Assembly: GCA_002682825.1 (NCBI GenBank)
Contig: NOKP01000033.1
Span: 248,001 to 312,000, forward strand
Reading direction: 5' to 3'
Source of the DNA: Neonectria sp. B-13
Lineage: Eukaryota > Ascomycota > Sordariomycetes > Hypocreales > Nectriaceae
Length of the DNA: 64,000 nt
Positions 22,104-33,495 of the stretch are shown in pieces. Both the position numbers and the translations under genes were made by a program. Each line of letters starts with the position of its first letter. The first letter of the stretch is position 1. Under the pieces are notes generated by a model that was given only the letters and a program-made list of their open reading frames with translations, did not search any database and was not told the DNA's origin.

Positions 22104-23267
22104 ATGGTGAAGAAGAAGTCCAAGAGCAAGGTCAAGAGGAAGACGAAGCAGTCAACGACCCAGCAGCAACGACCAGGGTCCGGTACCAAAGCACAAGAAG
22201 CCAGCCTGCTCTTTCGTATCCCGCGAGAACTTCGCGAGGAGATCTACTCTCAAATCTTCTCCTCCACCCGACTCAGCCACGGCAAGAAAGCCTTCGGCCG
22301 TATCGGGCGTGTTCGGGTTGTGCCCTCGGCAAACAGTCTTGCTCTCCTCCGCACCTGTCGTCGAGTCCGGGAGGAGGTCGGAGATTCCTGGCTTGGTCAG
22401 GTTCTCTTCAATTTTGAGGGTCCCGAGGCCCTGCTCGACAAGTTGACCGCAATTTCCTACGAGACCATTCGAAAAATCCGGCATGTCCGTGTTCGTGGCG
22501 ACACCCTCATGCTCAGCTACCCCGGCGACGATGACGTCTATTATCGTCTAGTCTCTACGCTCAAGCTCCTCCCAGGACTACGCCTGGATCGACTCACCGT
22601 CCTGGGTCTTCCATCAACCGAAGTCCGCTACGATACACTTAATCAACTGGTGTTGGAGGGAGATGGATGGAAGGAGCTGTGCTACATCAGCCACGACAGC
22701 TCATTTCTTGGTTACGTCGAGAGCCCAACCGTCTTTTTCCCTACCCAAGACGATCGATATCTGCGGAAGCCCCAACCAGCGCACTGGCAAAAGGTTCTGG
22801 AAGATCGGGACGGAAAAGTATCCACACCATCAGTCACCATATTTCGATCGATCATGCCAAATCGCGAGGGCTCTATCTTTGATCCCAACACGCGCAAGTC
22901 ATTCGAGCAGAACCCCCCAAAAGATACCAAGGAGCGAGATGAGTATGGACGCGAGGAGGATGCGGGACTAATGGCTGAAGGGGAGCGCCACAAAGAGATC
23001 ATGGTCATTGTCAAGAGAGGCTTCGGTGTTGATTACGAAGAAAAGCGGAACTCTCCATTCATTGATTCAGACATTCGCATGGAATTGCCCGGGAAGACAT
23101 GGAAGGAGATTCGAACCATTTGTATCGATAATTTGTTCGATGAGTTTGACGATGAGGATGACCTGTTTTCTAGCGACGAGGAGGACGAAGATCCCAGTGT
23201 GACAGACTTGTACGTCTCAGTCGACGACTACACGTGGACGCCTCTTCACTTCGACCCTGATGCATGA
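22104..23267 (+). CDS. F-box-like fungal protein with basic N-terminus
   Basis: A single exon of 387 residues. The first 25 residues are strongly basic (KKKSKSKVKRKTK), a likely nuclear or nucleolar signal. Residues of about 33-85 have the fungal F-box-like pattern RIPRELREEIYSQIF followed by LLRTCRRVREE, and then beta/alpha segments of a type common in large Pezizomycotina families of unknown function. The C-terminus is very acidic (DEFDDEDD, SSDEEDED). A ubiquitin-ligase adaptor role is possible from the F-box-like start, but many such proteins are uncharacterised. Confidence 0.7.
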   Translation: MVKKKSKSKVKRKTKQSTTQQQRPGSGTKAQEASLLFRIPRELREEIYSQIFSSTRLSHGKKAFGRIGRVRVVPSANSLALLRTCRRVREEVGDSWLGQVLFNFEGPEALLDKLTAISYETIRKIRHVRVRGDTLMLSYPGDDDVYYRLVSTLKLLPGLRLDRLTVLGLPSTEVRYDTLNQLVLEGDGWKELCYISHDSSFLGYVESPTVFFPTQDDRYLRKPQPAHWQKVLEDRDGKVSTPSVTIFRSIMPNREGSIFDPNTRKSFEQNPPKDTKERDEYGREEDAGLMAEGERHKEIMVIVKRGFGVDYEEKRNSPFIDSDIRMELPGKTWKEIRTICIDNLFDEFDDEDDLFSSDEEDEDPSVTDLYVSVDDYTWTPLHFDPDA

Positions 23268-23825
23268 GAGAAGCTGATCGATGCTCTTATCCCGATTTTG
23301 ATCGTCTTATGTACGTTGTACGACAGTACATGTAATTGAACAGGAGTGACAGCTTTGTTGCTTAGATGTTCAAATTTGCAAGAGCTTAATCATTCGCTCT
23401 CATCGTGTCTTTCTGGTGACAATGTTGGCTTTTAATGTGAGCAACCAACGAGGACGAGAGTGATCTAAACACTAGTACTCTCGCATGACAGTAGGGAGGC
23501 GCTTAATGCTGCCCGGATGAGCGGTATTTCAGAGCATCGCTTGCAATGGAAGGTCTGAATTCACGCACGATGGCATGCGATGCGTAGCAAACCGACCCAA
23601 AGTACCTGGAATTGACGCATAAACTAGATGTGAAGTTTGTAATGAGTATCTCCCTGGGTGTATCATTGCAGTCCCTAGACGCGTCATTCAAAAGATAGGA
23701 TCTCCAGATCAAAATATTACACATCTCCATACATAAGTCTAATACCTAGTTGAAAATCGCTGCCACTTCCGACAGCCGGAACTCGTCAATTTCCATCGCT
23801 TTTTAAACATTTATCATCTGTCCAA
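23268..23825. other. Convergent intergenic region
   Basis: About 560 bp between the convergent stops of the F-box-like gene and the MATE gene. No gene is seen. Confidence 0.6.
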
Positions 23826-25301
23826 TCATTCAAACTCCTCGGACTCTCTCTTCCTCACATCATCTATACAAGCCTGCCAGCTTATCCATTTCATGTACCC
23901 GCATTCGATAACTGCAATTAAAACCATGCCACATCCAAGCCCAATCCAGATACCATCAACCTTCATGTCAGGGCTTCCGAGTTCTAGCCAAATAGCGAGG
24001 GGAACCGCGCCGAGATAATTCACCGCCAGCACCACCCAGGCAGCTACTGATTGGCGGCCAAGCCCTCGCAGCATGGCATTGCAGCCGTTGTTGATTGCAT
24101 CAATTATCTGGAACGCTGCGAGAGCGAGCATGGACTTGACTGCTATTTCGACTACCTCGGGGTTGTTCGAGAAGAGGGGAGTCAGCTGATGGCGAACCAG
24201 GAAGATGAAAAGTCCATCAAAGACGCCAACGACTAGAAAGATGATAGTATAGAGCACAGCCTCTCGCCGGGCTTGATCAATAAGTCCCGCTCCAATGAAG
24301 TTTCCCATACGTGTACTAATAGCAACGCTGATTGAAAACGGAATATGCCATGTAATGATGGAGATGGTGCTGAGAATTGTTTGCGCAGCGAGGTGGTTCG
24401 TGTCGATGTATGAGGTGCTGATCATGAGGACTTCAAACGCCATCCACTCGGCCATGTTGACTGCAGTCCCGGCGGTTGAGAGGCTTATGATAGCGCCCCA
24501 TGAGCGAAACGCTTCTCGAGACCAACCGCCCCAGCACTGTAAAGACCATTGCCCAAAGAAGAGAATGTAAAGTAGCAACAGTACCGGCCGGAGAGTGTTA
24601 GCAAGGGCCTGGGCTAATGCGGCGCCTGGAAGCCCCATATCGAACTTGATGGTAAAGAGCCAGCTCAGGATGATATTGGCTGGAGTGCAGATGATGAGCA
24701 CTATTGTGCCAGACTTGAAGTCTCCCTGGGCTTGGAGAAACCTCTTGCCTGCCTCGAAGAAGGCGTATCCTGGAAGGCCTATGAGGCTGACTTGTAGAAA
24801 AACACTAGCCTTCATTGCTAATTGGGGCTGATTGACGATCAGAGGCAAGAACCAAGGGGAGCATAGCCAAAAGGCCCCAATTGGGATCATGGTGATAGCC
24901 ATGACGACGAACATGCGCTGAACGTGAAGCCCAACATGAGTCAGGCGACCAGAACCATAAGCCTGGGCACAGAGGGTGTCGAGGGCAGTGGCCATCCCTT
25001 CGATAATTGCGAAGCCGATGATGTTCATCGTCGTGAGACCAATGCTCGCGGCTCCGAGGTCGTCGGCACTAAGATGGCCGGCCACGATGGTCGTGATAAC
25101 AGTGGATGAGTATTGGAGGAGATATGTGACAATCAGAGGTCCTGAGTACCGGCAGATGAGCCACAGCTCGGACCAGATGTTCCCTGAACTAGGGACGATG
25201 AAGGCTTGTTCATCCTGCGACACGCATGGCTGCCCCGGAAGAAGCGGCGTCGTTTCATCCAAGGCACCGCGAGCCTCAGCGCGTCTATTTCCGAGAGTCA
25301 T
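23826..25301 (-). CDS. MATE family efflux transporter
   Basis: A single exon of 491 residues with the twelve-helix, two-lobe layout of the MATE family. A soluble N-terminus containing ETTPLLPGQ (a dileucine-type vacuolar/endosomal sorting look) precedes helix 1. Family hallmarks include YSSTVITTIVAGHLSADDLG in the first lobe, the loop ALDTLCAQAYGSG, and the second-lobe equivalent ISTRMGNFIGAG. MATE proteins exchange organic cations or drugs for protons or sodium; the fungal eukaryotic branch includes yeast Erc1-like proteins. Substrate not predictable. The start is the only ATG that keeps the full N-terminus. Confidence 0.9.
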   Translation of the reverse strand: MTLGNRRAEARGALDETTPLLPGQPCVSQDEQAFIVPSSGNIWSELWLICRYSGPLIVTYLLQYSSTVITTIVAGHLSADDLGAASIGLTTMNIIGFAIIEGMATALDTLCAQAYGSGRLTHVGLHVQRMFVVMAITMIPIGAFWLCSPWFLPLIVNQPQLAMKASVFLQVSLIGLPGYAFFEAGKRFLQAQGDFKSGTIVLIICTPANIILSWLFTIKFDMGLPGAALAQALANTLRPVLLLLYILFFGQWSLQCWGGWSREAFRSWGAIISLSTAGTAVNMAEWMAFEVLMISTSYIDTNHLAAQTILSTISIITWHIPFSISVAISTRMGNFIGAGLIDQARREAVLYTIIFLVVGVFDGLFIFLVRHQLTPLFSNNPEVVEIAVKSMLALAAFQIIDAINNGCNAMLRGLGRQSVAAWVVLAVNYLGAVPLAIWLELGSPDMKVDGIWIGLGCGMVLIAVIECGYMKWISWQACIDDVRKRESEEFE

Positions 25302-27582
25302 GGTGTGTGGGGTTTCGATTGTTGTAGAAAGCCAGGCTAGCTGTCGGACCTTGTCGTGGTTTAGGTGGTGGCAACAGTGTGCTTGGGTGAAATTTTAAGC
25401 TCGGCATCGGAGGAGATTTTTACTCAGCGCTAATCATTTCTCCGACGGCGAAGACTAAACTGAGTTGAGTAATGGATCCACCCTGACATTCCTTCCAGTT
25501 GGCTGCAGTGTCATGTCGTACAAGTCTAGAAGATGCCGATGGCGGTCCTCTCTCCGATCATCACAGCGTCTTGGTGGCTCACAGGGTTTCTAAATACATT
25601 ATTTTCATATACTGCGCACTGGATTGGGTTGCAGGGACGACCTATTAATACATGTCGATTTATGAATGCGTAGTCTTCGATAGATGGTTGCATGTTGAAT
25701 AATGATTACTAACGGACCATCGCATTCGTGAGCCAAAAGGAAGAAATTTTCCAAGCAGCTAAATCAATTATAATGCCAGTGATCAGTTATTGGCCTATGA
25801 CGTTTGAAAATGCGGACACAAACGTGGGACCCATATCGTGTCTGTATTATAGTAACGGGACTTGGGGAGGACGTCAAGAGTGGATATAATAAAATCCTTC
25901 TCAAGACCTTATAACTGCCCTGATTTTTCTGTTTAGTGGACATGCTGAGGATAACCTGGAGCGATAAGCTCTACAAATGGAATTTGACAAGAGTGATGCT
26001 AGGGACACTCATCATCTTAACTTGGCAGAAACCTCGAATCCATTCTCGGACTCGCACCCTGATCCCAATCCAATATGTCCAGAACAAGACTGGCAAGTTC
26101 CATGTATTAAAGTCAAGACAACTAGAGCAGTAATTGGCCCTTAGGCGGACTTTGCGTCTGGAGTCAGCCTGTGCAAATATTGATGACTTCCTGAGTTTCG
26201 TTGCTATAGCGCATCATGGAGTCGAGAATCTAGGAAAAGCATAAACACTGCGAGTTTATGGATCTGAGACTTTGGGTAGTATCGAATGTTAATTTAGCCC
26301 AACGCTCACGTCTATATTAAACCACCGTTGACCTAGTGAAGACAGGCGTAGAGCTGATAGGCTACCATGGTGGCCAACAATATAATCGGGCGTGCCATCT
26401 TGGATTGGATCGTCCCAACTGTGTTACGTTTTAATTATTCTTACCTAACCTTGGTTGCCATCGCATGGGTCGCTTTGGCCAGCCGCTCGAGACCCCTCGC
26501 CCACCCTAAACGCCGGGCATAGGGCACAGGACACCGGACATAGTCTAGCTGCACGCGACTGTGGAGAAGCCCTGGAACACAAAAGTACCTGCGAGACTTC
26601 CGGCGCAATTATGTGATCGGCAATACAGGACAACCCGCGGTCGGCGCCGAGCGCGTATGCATTGTCCCTCAGCTCCGTGGTCGGCGGGCTGCTCGCATTC
26701 ACCCACTTGAGCTGGTCGCTGGGCTTCGACACGCTGAGATCAAACGTCCAGGTGATAGAACTTTTGTAACAGCCCAGAAGGGGAGGTGTAAGGAGCTGAG
26801 CCCCGGTATGTGGGCATCGTGCCGGGACTAGGGTTGCGAGAAGAAGGGTAGCAATGCCTTGGCAGACGGGAATAGTCGAAATGGGGAAATGATGCGCGGA
26901 AAGAAGCTTAAGTGATAGGGTTGTTTTAGATAGGAGCCTCTTTCGCAAGGGCTAAATGCACCCACGGCATTTGGCTGCCCTAAATGGCAGGTGTAAGGTT
27001 TCATACCACAGCTGTCAAGCTGGCTGCGCATGATGCACAGTGACATTGTGCGGAAAGACCGAAGCACTTCTACGTGAGCGACGCAACCGAGAGGAAGGAA
27101 AACAGCACCCTCTTCAGCTATTGAGACCGGCTTGGCATTTCCTAATGCAGAAGTCAAGCCATTTCTATTCATGGAAAATTAGATATAATCGTGGAGTAGC
27201 CCGACTTATCATAAGCGGGGCAGAACGATCACCTCCATTTCCGGCGCTAGGATAGGAAGGCGTTCGTTGAATCATATGTTGAATCGAGAAAAGAGGCCAT
27301 CGTTGTGATGGAGCTTCTCTAGTAGCCTTTGGTCCTGTTGTTTTACTTCAACGGGGGGTAGATAAGCTTCATCGAACATGCCGAGTTGTTTCCGTTTAAG
27401 GAAGCTTGATATTTGCAATGCGATGCGATGTAGGATCTGCTACGTAAAGTGAAGTATAAAGCCGCCGTGTGAGACGCCATTAATGTTACCATCTCCTTCA
27501 TCACATCACCACCTTTACACCATCCCGACCCAGACAGTCTTGGTTATTTGTTCTTCCCGTGCTTTTTGAATACTCTAGCAAT
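25302..27582. other. Long intergenic stretch, mostly featureless
   Basis: About 2.3 kb, AT-rich at 25600-26440. The only candidate is a minus-strand frame at 26445-26948, listed separately. The last 150 bp before 27583 are presumably the protease promoter. Confidence 0.5.
26445..26948 (-). CDS. Doubtful hypothetical ORF
   Basis: A frame of 167 codons. Residues 20-45 or so are hydrophobic (IPVCQGIATLLLATLVPA) like a secretion signal, and the following 75 residues look protein-like (SITWTFDLSVSKPSDQLKW). A GTACTT just after EVSQ near 26590 could be an intron donor, in which case the tail shown by the open frame is not coding. I recognise no family. It may be a remnant or chance. Confidence 0.25.
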   Translation of the reverse strand: MRKRLLSKTTLSLKLLSAHHFPISTIPVCQGIATLLLATLVPARCPHTGAQLLTPPLLGCYKSSITWTFDLSVSKPSDQLKWVNASSPPTTELRDNAYALGADRGLSCIADHIIAPEVSQVLLCSRASPQSRAARLCPVSCALCPAFRVGEGSRAAGQSDPCDGNQG

Positions 27583-28537
27583 ATGTTGTTCAAGTCGGCC
27601 TTCCTTGCCGCCCTCATGGCGGCATCCGGCGTCATTGCTCGGCGTTCTTGCGGAACCCCCAGTCCTACCGAAGAGCAGAACGAAGTTGCCGAAGCTTTTA
27701 TGCTCAGGGAATCAAGCGCTCGTGCCTCTGGTAACACGTCTAGAGCGGCCCCCATCACCGTCAATGTCTACTGGCACGTCCTTGCTACGTCCAACTCCGT
27801 CAGCGGAGGCTACCTGACTCAGGCCACTCTGAACTCTCAGCTAGACGTCCTGAACGACGCCTACGCTCCTCATGAAGTCTCATTTGCTCAGGCGGGTGTC
27901 GACTGGACCATCAACACCAACTACGCCAACGATCGTTCTGAGCTGGCGATGAAGAAGGCGCTTCGCAAGGGCACTTACGCTGATCTCAACGTCTATTTCC
28001 TGCCGGGAACTGCCTACCTTGGCTATGCCTACTTCCCCACCACTGTGACTACTGGCTCCAACAACTTCTATTATGACGGCGTTGTCATTCTCTCCTCCAC
28101 CGTGCCCGGCGGTAGCGAGACCGGCTACAACCTAGGCCACACTGCGACGCACGAAGTTGGCCACTGGCTGGGATGTAAGAACTGTTCTGGTTTCTGGGTT
28201 TGAAAAGGCTTTCAAAAGCAAGTACTAATTGAATTACCAGTATACCACACATTTGAAGGCTATACCTGCGGTGGCAATGGCGACTACGTTTCCGATACTC
28301 CTGCTGAGTCCGAGGAAGCTTACGGCTGTGAGATTGGCCGTGACACTTGCCCTAGCATCTCCGGAACCGATCCCGTTACCAACTACATGGACTACTCTGA
28401 TGAGTAAGTAAATCGAGTCATCAATTTCAGGTACAATGCTAACGTCGCGCAATAGTGATTGCTTCACTGGATTCACTTCCGGCCAGGAGGATCGCGTCTA
28501 CAGCTACTGGAACACTTACAGAGCCAGCTACCAGTGA
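27583..28537 (+). CDS. Secreted M43 metalloprotease (MEP1-like)
   Basis: Three exons (27583-28174, 28241-28403, 28456-28537) give 278 residues. A signal peptide covers roughly residues 1-19 ([13 protein letters not shown]). The pappalysin-type zinc motif [11 protein letters not shown] is at 190-200; its third histidine is contributed by exon 2, so the motif is only visible after splicing the 66-bp intron. The Met-turn is TNYMDYSDD, and paired cysteines near the end (YTCGG, GCEIG, DTC) match the family. MEP1 homologues are extracellular proteases of fungi, with roles in nutrition and, in some pathogens, host interaction. I start at 27583 because the upstream ATG at 27559 would precede the signal peptide. 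Confidence 0.93.
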
Positions 28538-29783
28538 TTTCTCAATTCAGGCTGAAGGAGGTGTGAGGTATATGATGAGGTTGTTAGTCTTCGTGTTCCT
28601 ATCCTGTTAGCTTGGTCGGCTCCAACAGTCCGGTCGGGCGGCCTGAAGTCTGGATGTCCAACACTCCAGGAGGCAGACCTCTTTATCATCATCAATAAAG
28701 CGTTTAGCACAAGCGTGGGGCATTGTAATTGGTGATACCAAGGTGACCGAGAATGTAATCTCAAGCACAAGAGTAATCCCTAGGTATCTTGTAGTGAATC
28801 CGTAGTTGTGTTCATCTTACTAGACCTAGTACAGCTTGATGGGACTTGACAAAATTGCGCTTGATTTATTGTATTCTGATTTCTATGCTGAGAAATCACC
28901 GATTAGGAGCCAATAGTACCGTTTTACAACGTCGCAGTTCTAGTATGCTCTTGAACATCCAAGTGTCACTTGAACCACCCCACCGACTCGGTTCCGGTAC
29001 GGATTGGGATACAATAGATACCTCTTATAGAAGCGACAAAATAAACAGAGTAACATGACTTAATTTAAGTTAATAGTGTTGTTAGCTCATAGTTGACAGC
29101 CCTGGGTTGATATTAGTCATGCGACAATGGCAATTCAAGGTAGATCACTGGACTTGTTGGTAGCCACTGCGGAGAGTGTCGCGAATTGAATGGCGTTTTG
29201 ACATATCATACCATGGAGGAGCATTTGGGAGAATGGAAATAAAACGAGTTTGCTTGATGCATATAATTATCAGATAGTCACGTAAATACAACCAAGTTAC
29301 ACTATAGAAAGATTTGGGTGCATGTGTAGGAACATTCCGATTCGATTAAATTCAGAGCGGAGGTCTATCCCGCCAAAGCCGCCAAACAAGTTGCTCCTCA
29401 TATTGGCGGCGAAGACTCCACTATAATGCCGCCGCTAAACCAAGAAAAATACTTGGCAAAAGGTATGATTCGACGCCCTGCGCATGTCGTGAAAATGGGT
29501 GCCGCCAGTTGTCTGCATCGCTCTTCAGTTTTGAACCCGACATATTTCACAGGCACCTTCGGTTGAAAACGCCATGCTTGCTTACGGTATCTTGACGCAC
29601 TGAAAACTTGGTGGTCTGTTGACTTGTCAAAAAGTTGAAGCCCCGCAAAGCGACACTCGGATCGCGGAGAGCTATCACCATTCAAGATATATTCACAGCT
29701 ATCCATGCTCGATCAGCGTCATCCTTCTCTTTCCTGTCACCATCGCCAAATAAGTTTACCCACGCCCAGAGCTGAAAAGGCTG
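28538..29783. other. Intergenic, no gene seen
   Basis: About 1.25 kb with only weak frames. A minus-strand 102-codon frame at 29398-29706 has no recognisable features. Confidence 0.55.
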
Positions 29784-31019
29784 ATGATCATGGCAAACAC
29801 CAGCCCTTCCTCGGTCTCGCTACCAGCTACAGCCACCCCTTCTCAGATTGCGCTGGCGAGTTTCGCCAACATGTTCAGCGTGGGGTCAGTATACGCCCTA
29901 AGCATGCTTCACGCTGAGCTACCCAGACTGCTAGGAGTGGCTCAGCCTTGGTCTTTTGCACCTTTTGGAGCTGCATGTCTTGGACTCTCCGTCGGCGTCA
30001 GCGTTTGCGCTATATTGATGACTAGAAGCGGAGCACGCGTTACTGCTGCAAGTGGCACGGCTCTTTGGGGATTTGCCGTACTTGGCACAGGCCATTTCTT
30101 GGCTCGATATAGTCTCCAAGGCATTCTTGCGTGTCTTTTTCTTGGTGGTATCGGTGTCGGGTGGACGTATCTCGCCGTCGTTGTTCTGGTCGGACAAGGC
30201 TTCCCCAATCAGCCTCTTGCCAGGAGTGCAATCGGACCTCTCGGCTTTTCATGCGGCACAGCAGCATGCATCTCACTTGGCTCATTGTTCGGGTTCGACT
30301 CCTTGGATGCAGAGAAACTCGGACAGTTTATCAAATCAGGAGGAATTGTCTTCATCGTCATTGCAGCCGCCACCATCGCGCTACTACCCGTTGATGCCGA
30401 CCACGGCAAGCTCTTCACCCGCCCACAAAACACCCGAGAAAATTCGACAGGTTTCTTTTCCGTTTTGCTTTTCTTCAATGCGTTACCTGGAATGATGGCC
30501 TTTTCCGCATTGCTGCCAGTTGCATCGTATTACAGACATGGCCCTCACGACGAACCTACAAGCATCCTACCTTACGCTATGGCGGCCCTTACCTTGGGAG
30601 GACTTCTAGCCCCTGCTCTAAGCTCGCGTTTAGGCGCAATGTCGACTTTTATCATTTTGTTCTGTTTCAGAGGCCTCGTTTTGGTCGTATTCTCCCAATC
30701 TCCGGAGCCCCCGACAGCTATGATGGCCCTTTCTACAGTTCTGTTTGCCCATGGAACGGGGTTCAGCATCCTGCCAGGCTTGATCAAAGACCAACAAGCC
30801 AAGGCCACGGAATTCCCACATGCCTACGGTCAAATTCTAACCACTTGGGGCATAGCTGGGGTTGTAGGTACGGCTTTCATGGCTGTGTTCGCTTCCGCGC
30901 TGGAGGAAGTGATGATGGCAAGCCTCCTGGTTGGTTTACTAGTACTCTCGTTTGCTGCGGTTTTGTATTGGAGGCCCTCACTCGGTTCCACCTGTTTTAC
31001 CTACCCGAGGATTAAGTAG
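29784..31019 (+). CDS. MFS transporter, OFA (oxalate/formate antiporter)-like
   Basis: A single exon of 411 residues with about twelve hydrophobic helices. It matches the OFA branch of the major facilitator superfamily: FANMFSVGSVYALSML in helix 1, GGIGVGWTYLA in helix 4, a weakly conserved central loop and HAYGQILTTWGIAGVVG in the second half. OFA members move monocarboxylates or dicarboxylates; fungal members are mostly unassigned. The start may be either Met at 29784 or 29790. The intron-free structure is like the bacterial-type members of this branch, but transfer cannot be argued from this alone. Confidence 0.82.
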   Translation: MIMANTSPSSVSLPATATPSQIALASFANMFSVGSVYALSMLHAELPRLLGVAQPWSFAPFGAACLGLSVGVSVCAILMTRSGARVTAASGTALWGFAVLGTGHFLARYSLQGILACLFLGGIGVGWTYLAVVVLVGQGFPNQPLARSAIGPLGFSCGTAACISLGSLFGFDSLDAEKLGQFIKSGGIVFIVIAAATIALLPVDADHGKLFTRPQNTRENSTGFFSVLLFFNALPGMMAFSALLPVASYYRHGPHDEPTSILPYAMAALTLGGLLAPALSSRLGAMSTFIILFCFRGLVLVVFSQSPEPPTAMMALSTVLFAHGTGFSILPGLIKDQQAKATEFPHAYGQILTTWGIAGVVGTAFMAVFASALEEVMMASLLVGLLVLSFAAVLYWRPSLGSTCFTYPRIK

Positions 31020-31306
31020 TTAGGAAATGAAGGTTCTTTGGTAATTCCGGGGCAGTGCAAATTGGAAGCCCGTAAGACGGCTAACAGTTTTGGTTAACCC
31101 TGCACCTGGAGATGGACTGGTTGTAAAGAGCTCTCTTGGAAGAGGAGGCCACAGCTTTCCGTTGTGGATTACTATTAAAGTCCGCAGCTAGAACGACCGG
31201 TTGCTTGTTTCCCCCCCAGTCAATTCTAAGCGCATCCAACACGGCAAGCTGTGTTAATTATCCAGCCGAGCAAAATTTATCTAGACTCACGTCCGTTCTT
31301 ACGTAC

Positions 31307-31518
31307 CTGTGGGTTTTTGAATCTCGATATTCATATGTCAAGTGATTTGTTTCCTCGCATAAGCTGTAGATCGGCTGTTTTCTGTCGCATTTTAGCTTCC
31401 TGCTAGGCAAACACTGGTTAGCGAGTCCGACGGAGAACTCAGATAGCTTGCCTGGCTCTAGAAGTCCAGCCTCCGCGTCTCCAGATCTCGGAGCTGATGA
31501 AGAATGCGAAGACCGCAT
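31307..31518 (-). pseudogene. Decayed Zn2Cys6 regulator fragment
   Basis: The minus-strand frame contains SRKLKCDRKQPIYSLCEETNH then TYEYRDSK, which follows the Zn2Cys6 binuclear cluster but with several of the six zinc cysteines replaced (Tyr at the fourth position, Leu near the sixth; the first two are displaced). A GTACGT donor at 31306 sits where an intron often follows this domain. No continuation is recognisable downstream. This is probably an old gene fragment. Confidence 0.55.
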
Positions 31519-32395
31519 GACTGAGCGCTTCTCGGTGTGGGTCTTCTTCCACTACTTCCGCCTTTTCCCCTCTCCTCCTCCGCCACCGCCATTAGCGCTC
31601 ATAGAGTACGATGATGGTGACTGTAACAACCCCTGATGTTGGATGCTGACCCCGGGCCCTGACCCTGGCCATCGCCGTCTGAAACGAGTTTTACAGTGGG
31701 CCTAAAGTGCGCAAGCATCTGTATAATCACACAGCAATCCCCTTACTTCCCGTACTTCATCAGTTGCTACAGGTGGTTGGGCGTTGTGGGCGGTTCTGCT
31801 TCTCATATCACAACAGTACACTGCTGCGCCTCATTGTATTCGTTGCATCTGAGTTAAAGGGATATCGTACTGGAGTCAAACACCCAATTAACTTACTTAT
31901 CCACTATGCCGCATGCATTGCCACTTTACGATAGGGCTGTGCCCATGAGAATGTGTGTTATTTTCCTGGTTTCGGTTTAATGAAAACGCTGAGCAGGAGC
32001 CATAGACCTGCAGCACAACGTAATATCACCACATAGACAATCAACAGGGGGGTGACAGGAACTTACGACATAATCTATTAGTGCCTTTCTGCTGACGGAA
32101 CTATTTGCTGACAGGGTCTTACGATATGACCTATGAGAGACTCCCTACCGTACCTTTTGAGCGTCAGCCTCGACTTACCGGTGAGTGCCAGACTTTTCTG
32201 AAAAGTGTTTATATATCTCTCCATTCCTCTAGAAACATTTTTTTGTTAGATTCAGTCCCTCACTCTTCTTTCTCTTCACTTAGTTAGACATCAAGAACTC
32301 TTCTCTTTGACATTGATGTCATCAAGAAGCCAGCGATTCATTCCAAGTTTTGAGACTGCTATTTCGACGCCGACATCCATACAACACCAACAACC
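31519..32395. other. Intergenic upstream of GH114 gene
   Basis: About 880 bp with no gene seen. It contains an imperfect direct repeat (ACAGGAACTTACGACATAATCTATT near 32056 and ACAGGGTCTTACGATATGACCTAT near 32112) and a TATA-like TTTATATAT near 32207, about 190 bp before the start codon. Confidence 0.5.
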
Positions 32396-33495
32396 ATGGT
32401 TGCTCTGACTCGCCTTGCTTTGGCAGCTCTCGCACTGGGTGCGAACGTCAACGCCAAGAATGACAGCTGCCGTGCCTCAACTAAGACAGTTACTCATACT
32501 CGAACAGTCACTGCTGGTAAATCGGCGACTACTCTCACGCAGTCTACCGCAAGCTCTAAGATTGTTCCCAAAGCCTTTTCGAATTTCAAGGCGGGCGTTC
32601 AGTGGGAGATCTGCATCCATAAGCCGATCAAGCACGATAGTGTCGATGATTTCATCCCCAAGGAGGCTGTCGTCTGGGATATCGACCTCTCTCATGCCCA
32701 GAACTATCCTAATATGATCCCCATGCTCAAGGTAGGCACACATTATGACCAGGAATGGGCGTACTTTACTGATATTCCAAGTAGAAAGCTGGAAAGATCG
32801 TTATCTGCTACTTCAACGCTGGGGCCGTACAAAACTGGGACGCAGATAAGAGCCAGTTCCCTGAGAAAGTCATCGGCAAGTCCCTCGCCTATCCTTACGT
32901 CGGTGAGGACGGCGAGTGGTATCTCGATATCCGGGACGCCCGTGTCCTCGACTTGATGAAGGCGCGTCTGGATGCCGCAATTACGGTTGGCTGTGATGGT
33001 GTTGACCCCGACAATGTCGATGCTTGGAAGCAGGACGACAACGACCCCAGCGGCTTTAACCTCAAGTCATCTGACTACACCAAGTACCTCACCAACCTTG
33101 CAACATACGCCCACTCCAAGAAGACCAAGGAGGGCCAGCCTCTCCTCGTCGGCCAGAAGAACGCTCCTGAAATCGCAAAATCCCTGGTCGGTGTCCTTGA
33201 CTTTGCTGTCCTTGAGTCCTGCCGCGGAAGCAGCGATGTTGAAGAGGGAGCCAACCCCTTCTGCTCCGATTTCCAGCCGTACAACGCCAAGAACAAGCCT
33301 GTGTTCCAGATCGAGTACCCTCCCTCAGTCAATGAAACTGGCTCTATGAGCGCTTCGGATAATACATTCTACTGTAAGGCTTCGGATAACGATAAGGGCT
33401 TCAGTAAGATCATCAAGTGGGCTTCGGAGCAGCTGGATGGCTGGGGTCAGTACTGTGGTGGTAAGAGCTTTAAAACCCCTACTATCAATAAGTAA
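32396..33495 (+). CDS. Secreted GH114 endo-alpha-1,4-polygalactosaminidase-like enzyme
   Basis: Two exons (32396-32731, 32785-33495; 53-bp intron, phase 0) give 348 residues. A signal peptide (LTRLALAALALGANVNA) and a short Thr/Ser-rich stretch precede a GH114 TIM-barrel domain: GVQWEICIHKPI, VVWDIDLSHAQ, KIVICYFNAGA, CDGVDPDNVDAW, LLVGQKNAPEIA and FAVLESCRG. Conserved acidic residues in the DVD/NVD segment and the VLESC strand are the likely catalytic pair. Family members cleave galactosaminogalactan-type polymers of fungal walls and biofilms. It could act on the fungus's own exopolysaccharide or on that of competitors. Confidence 0.9.
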
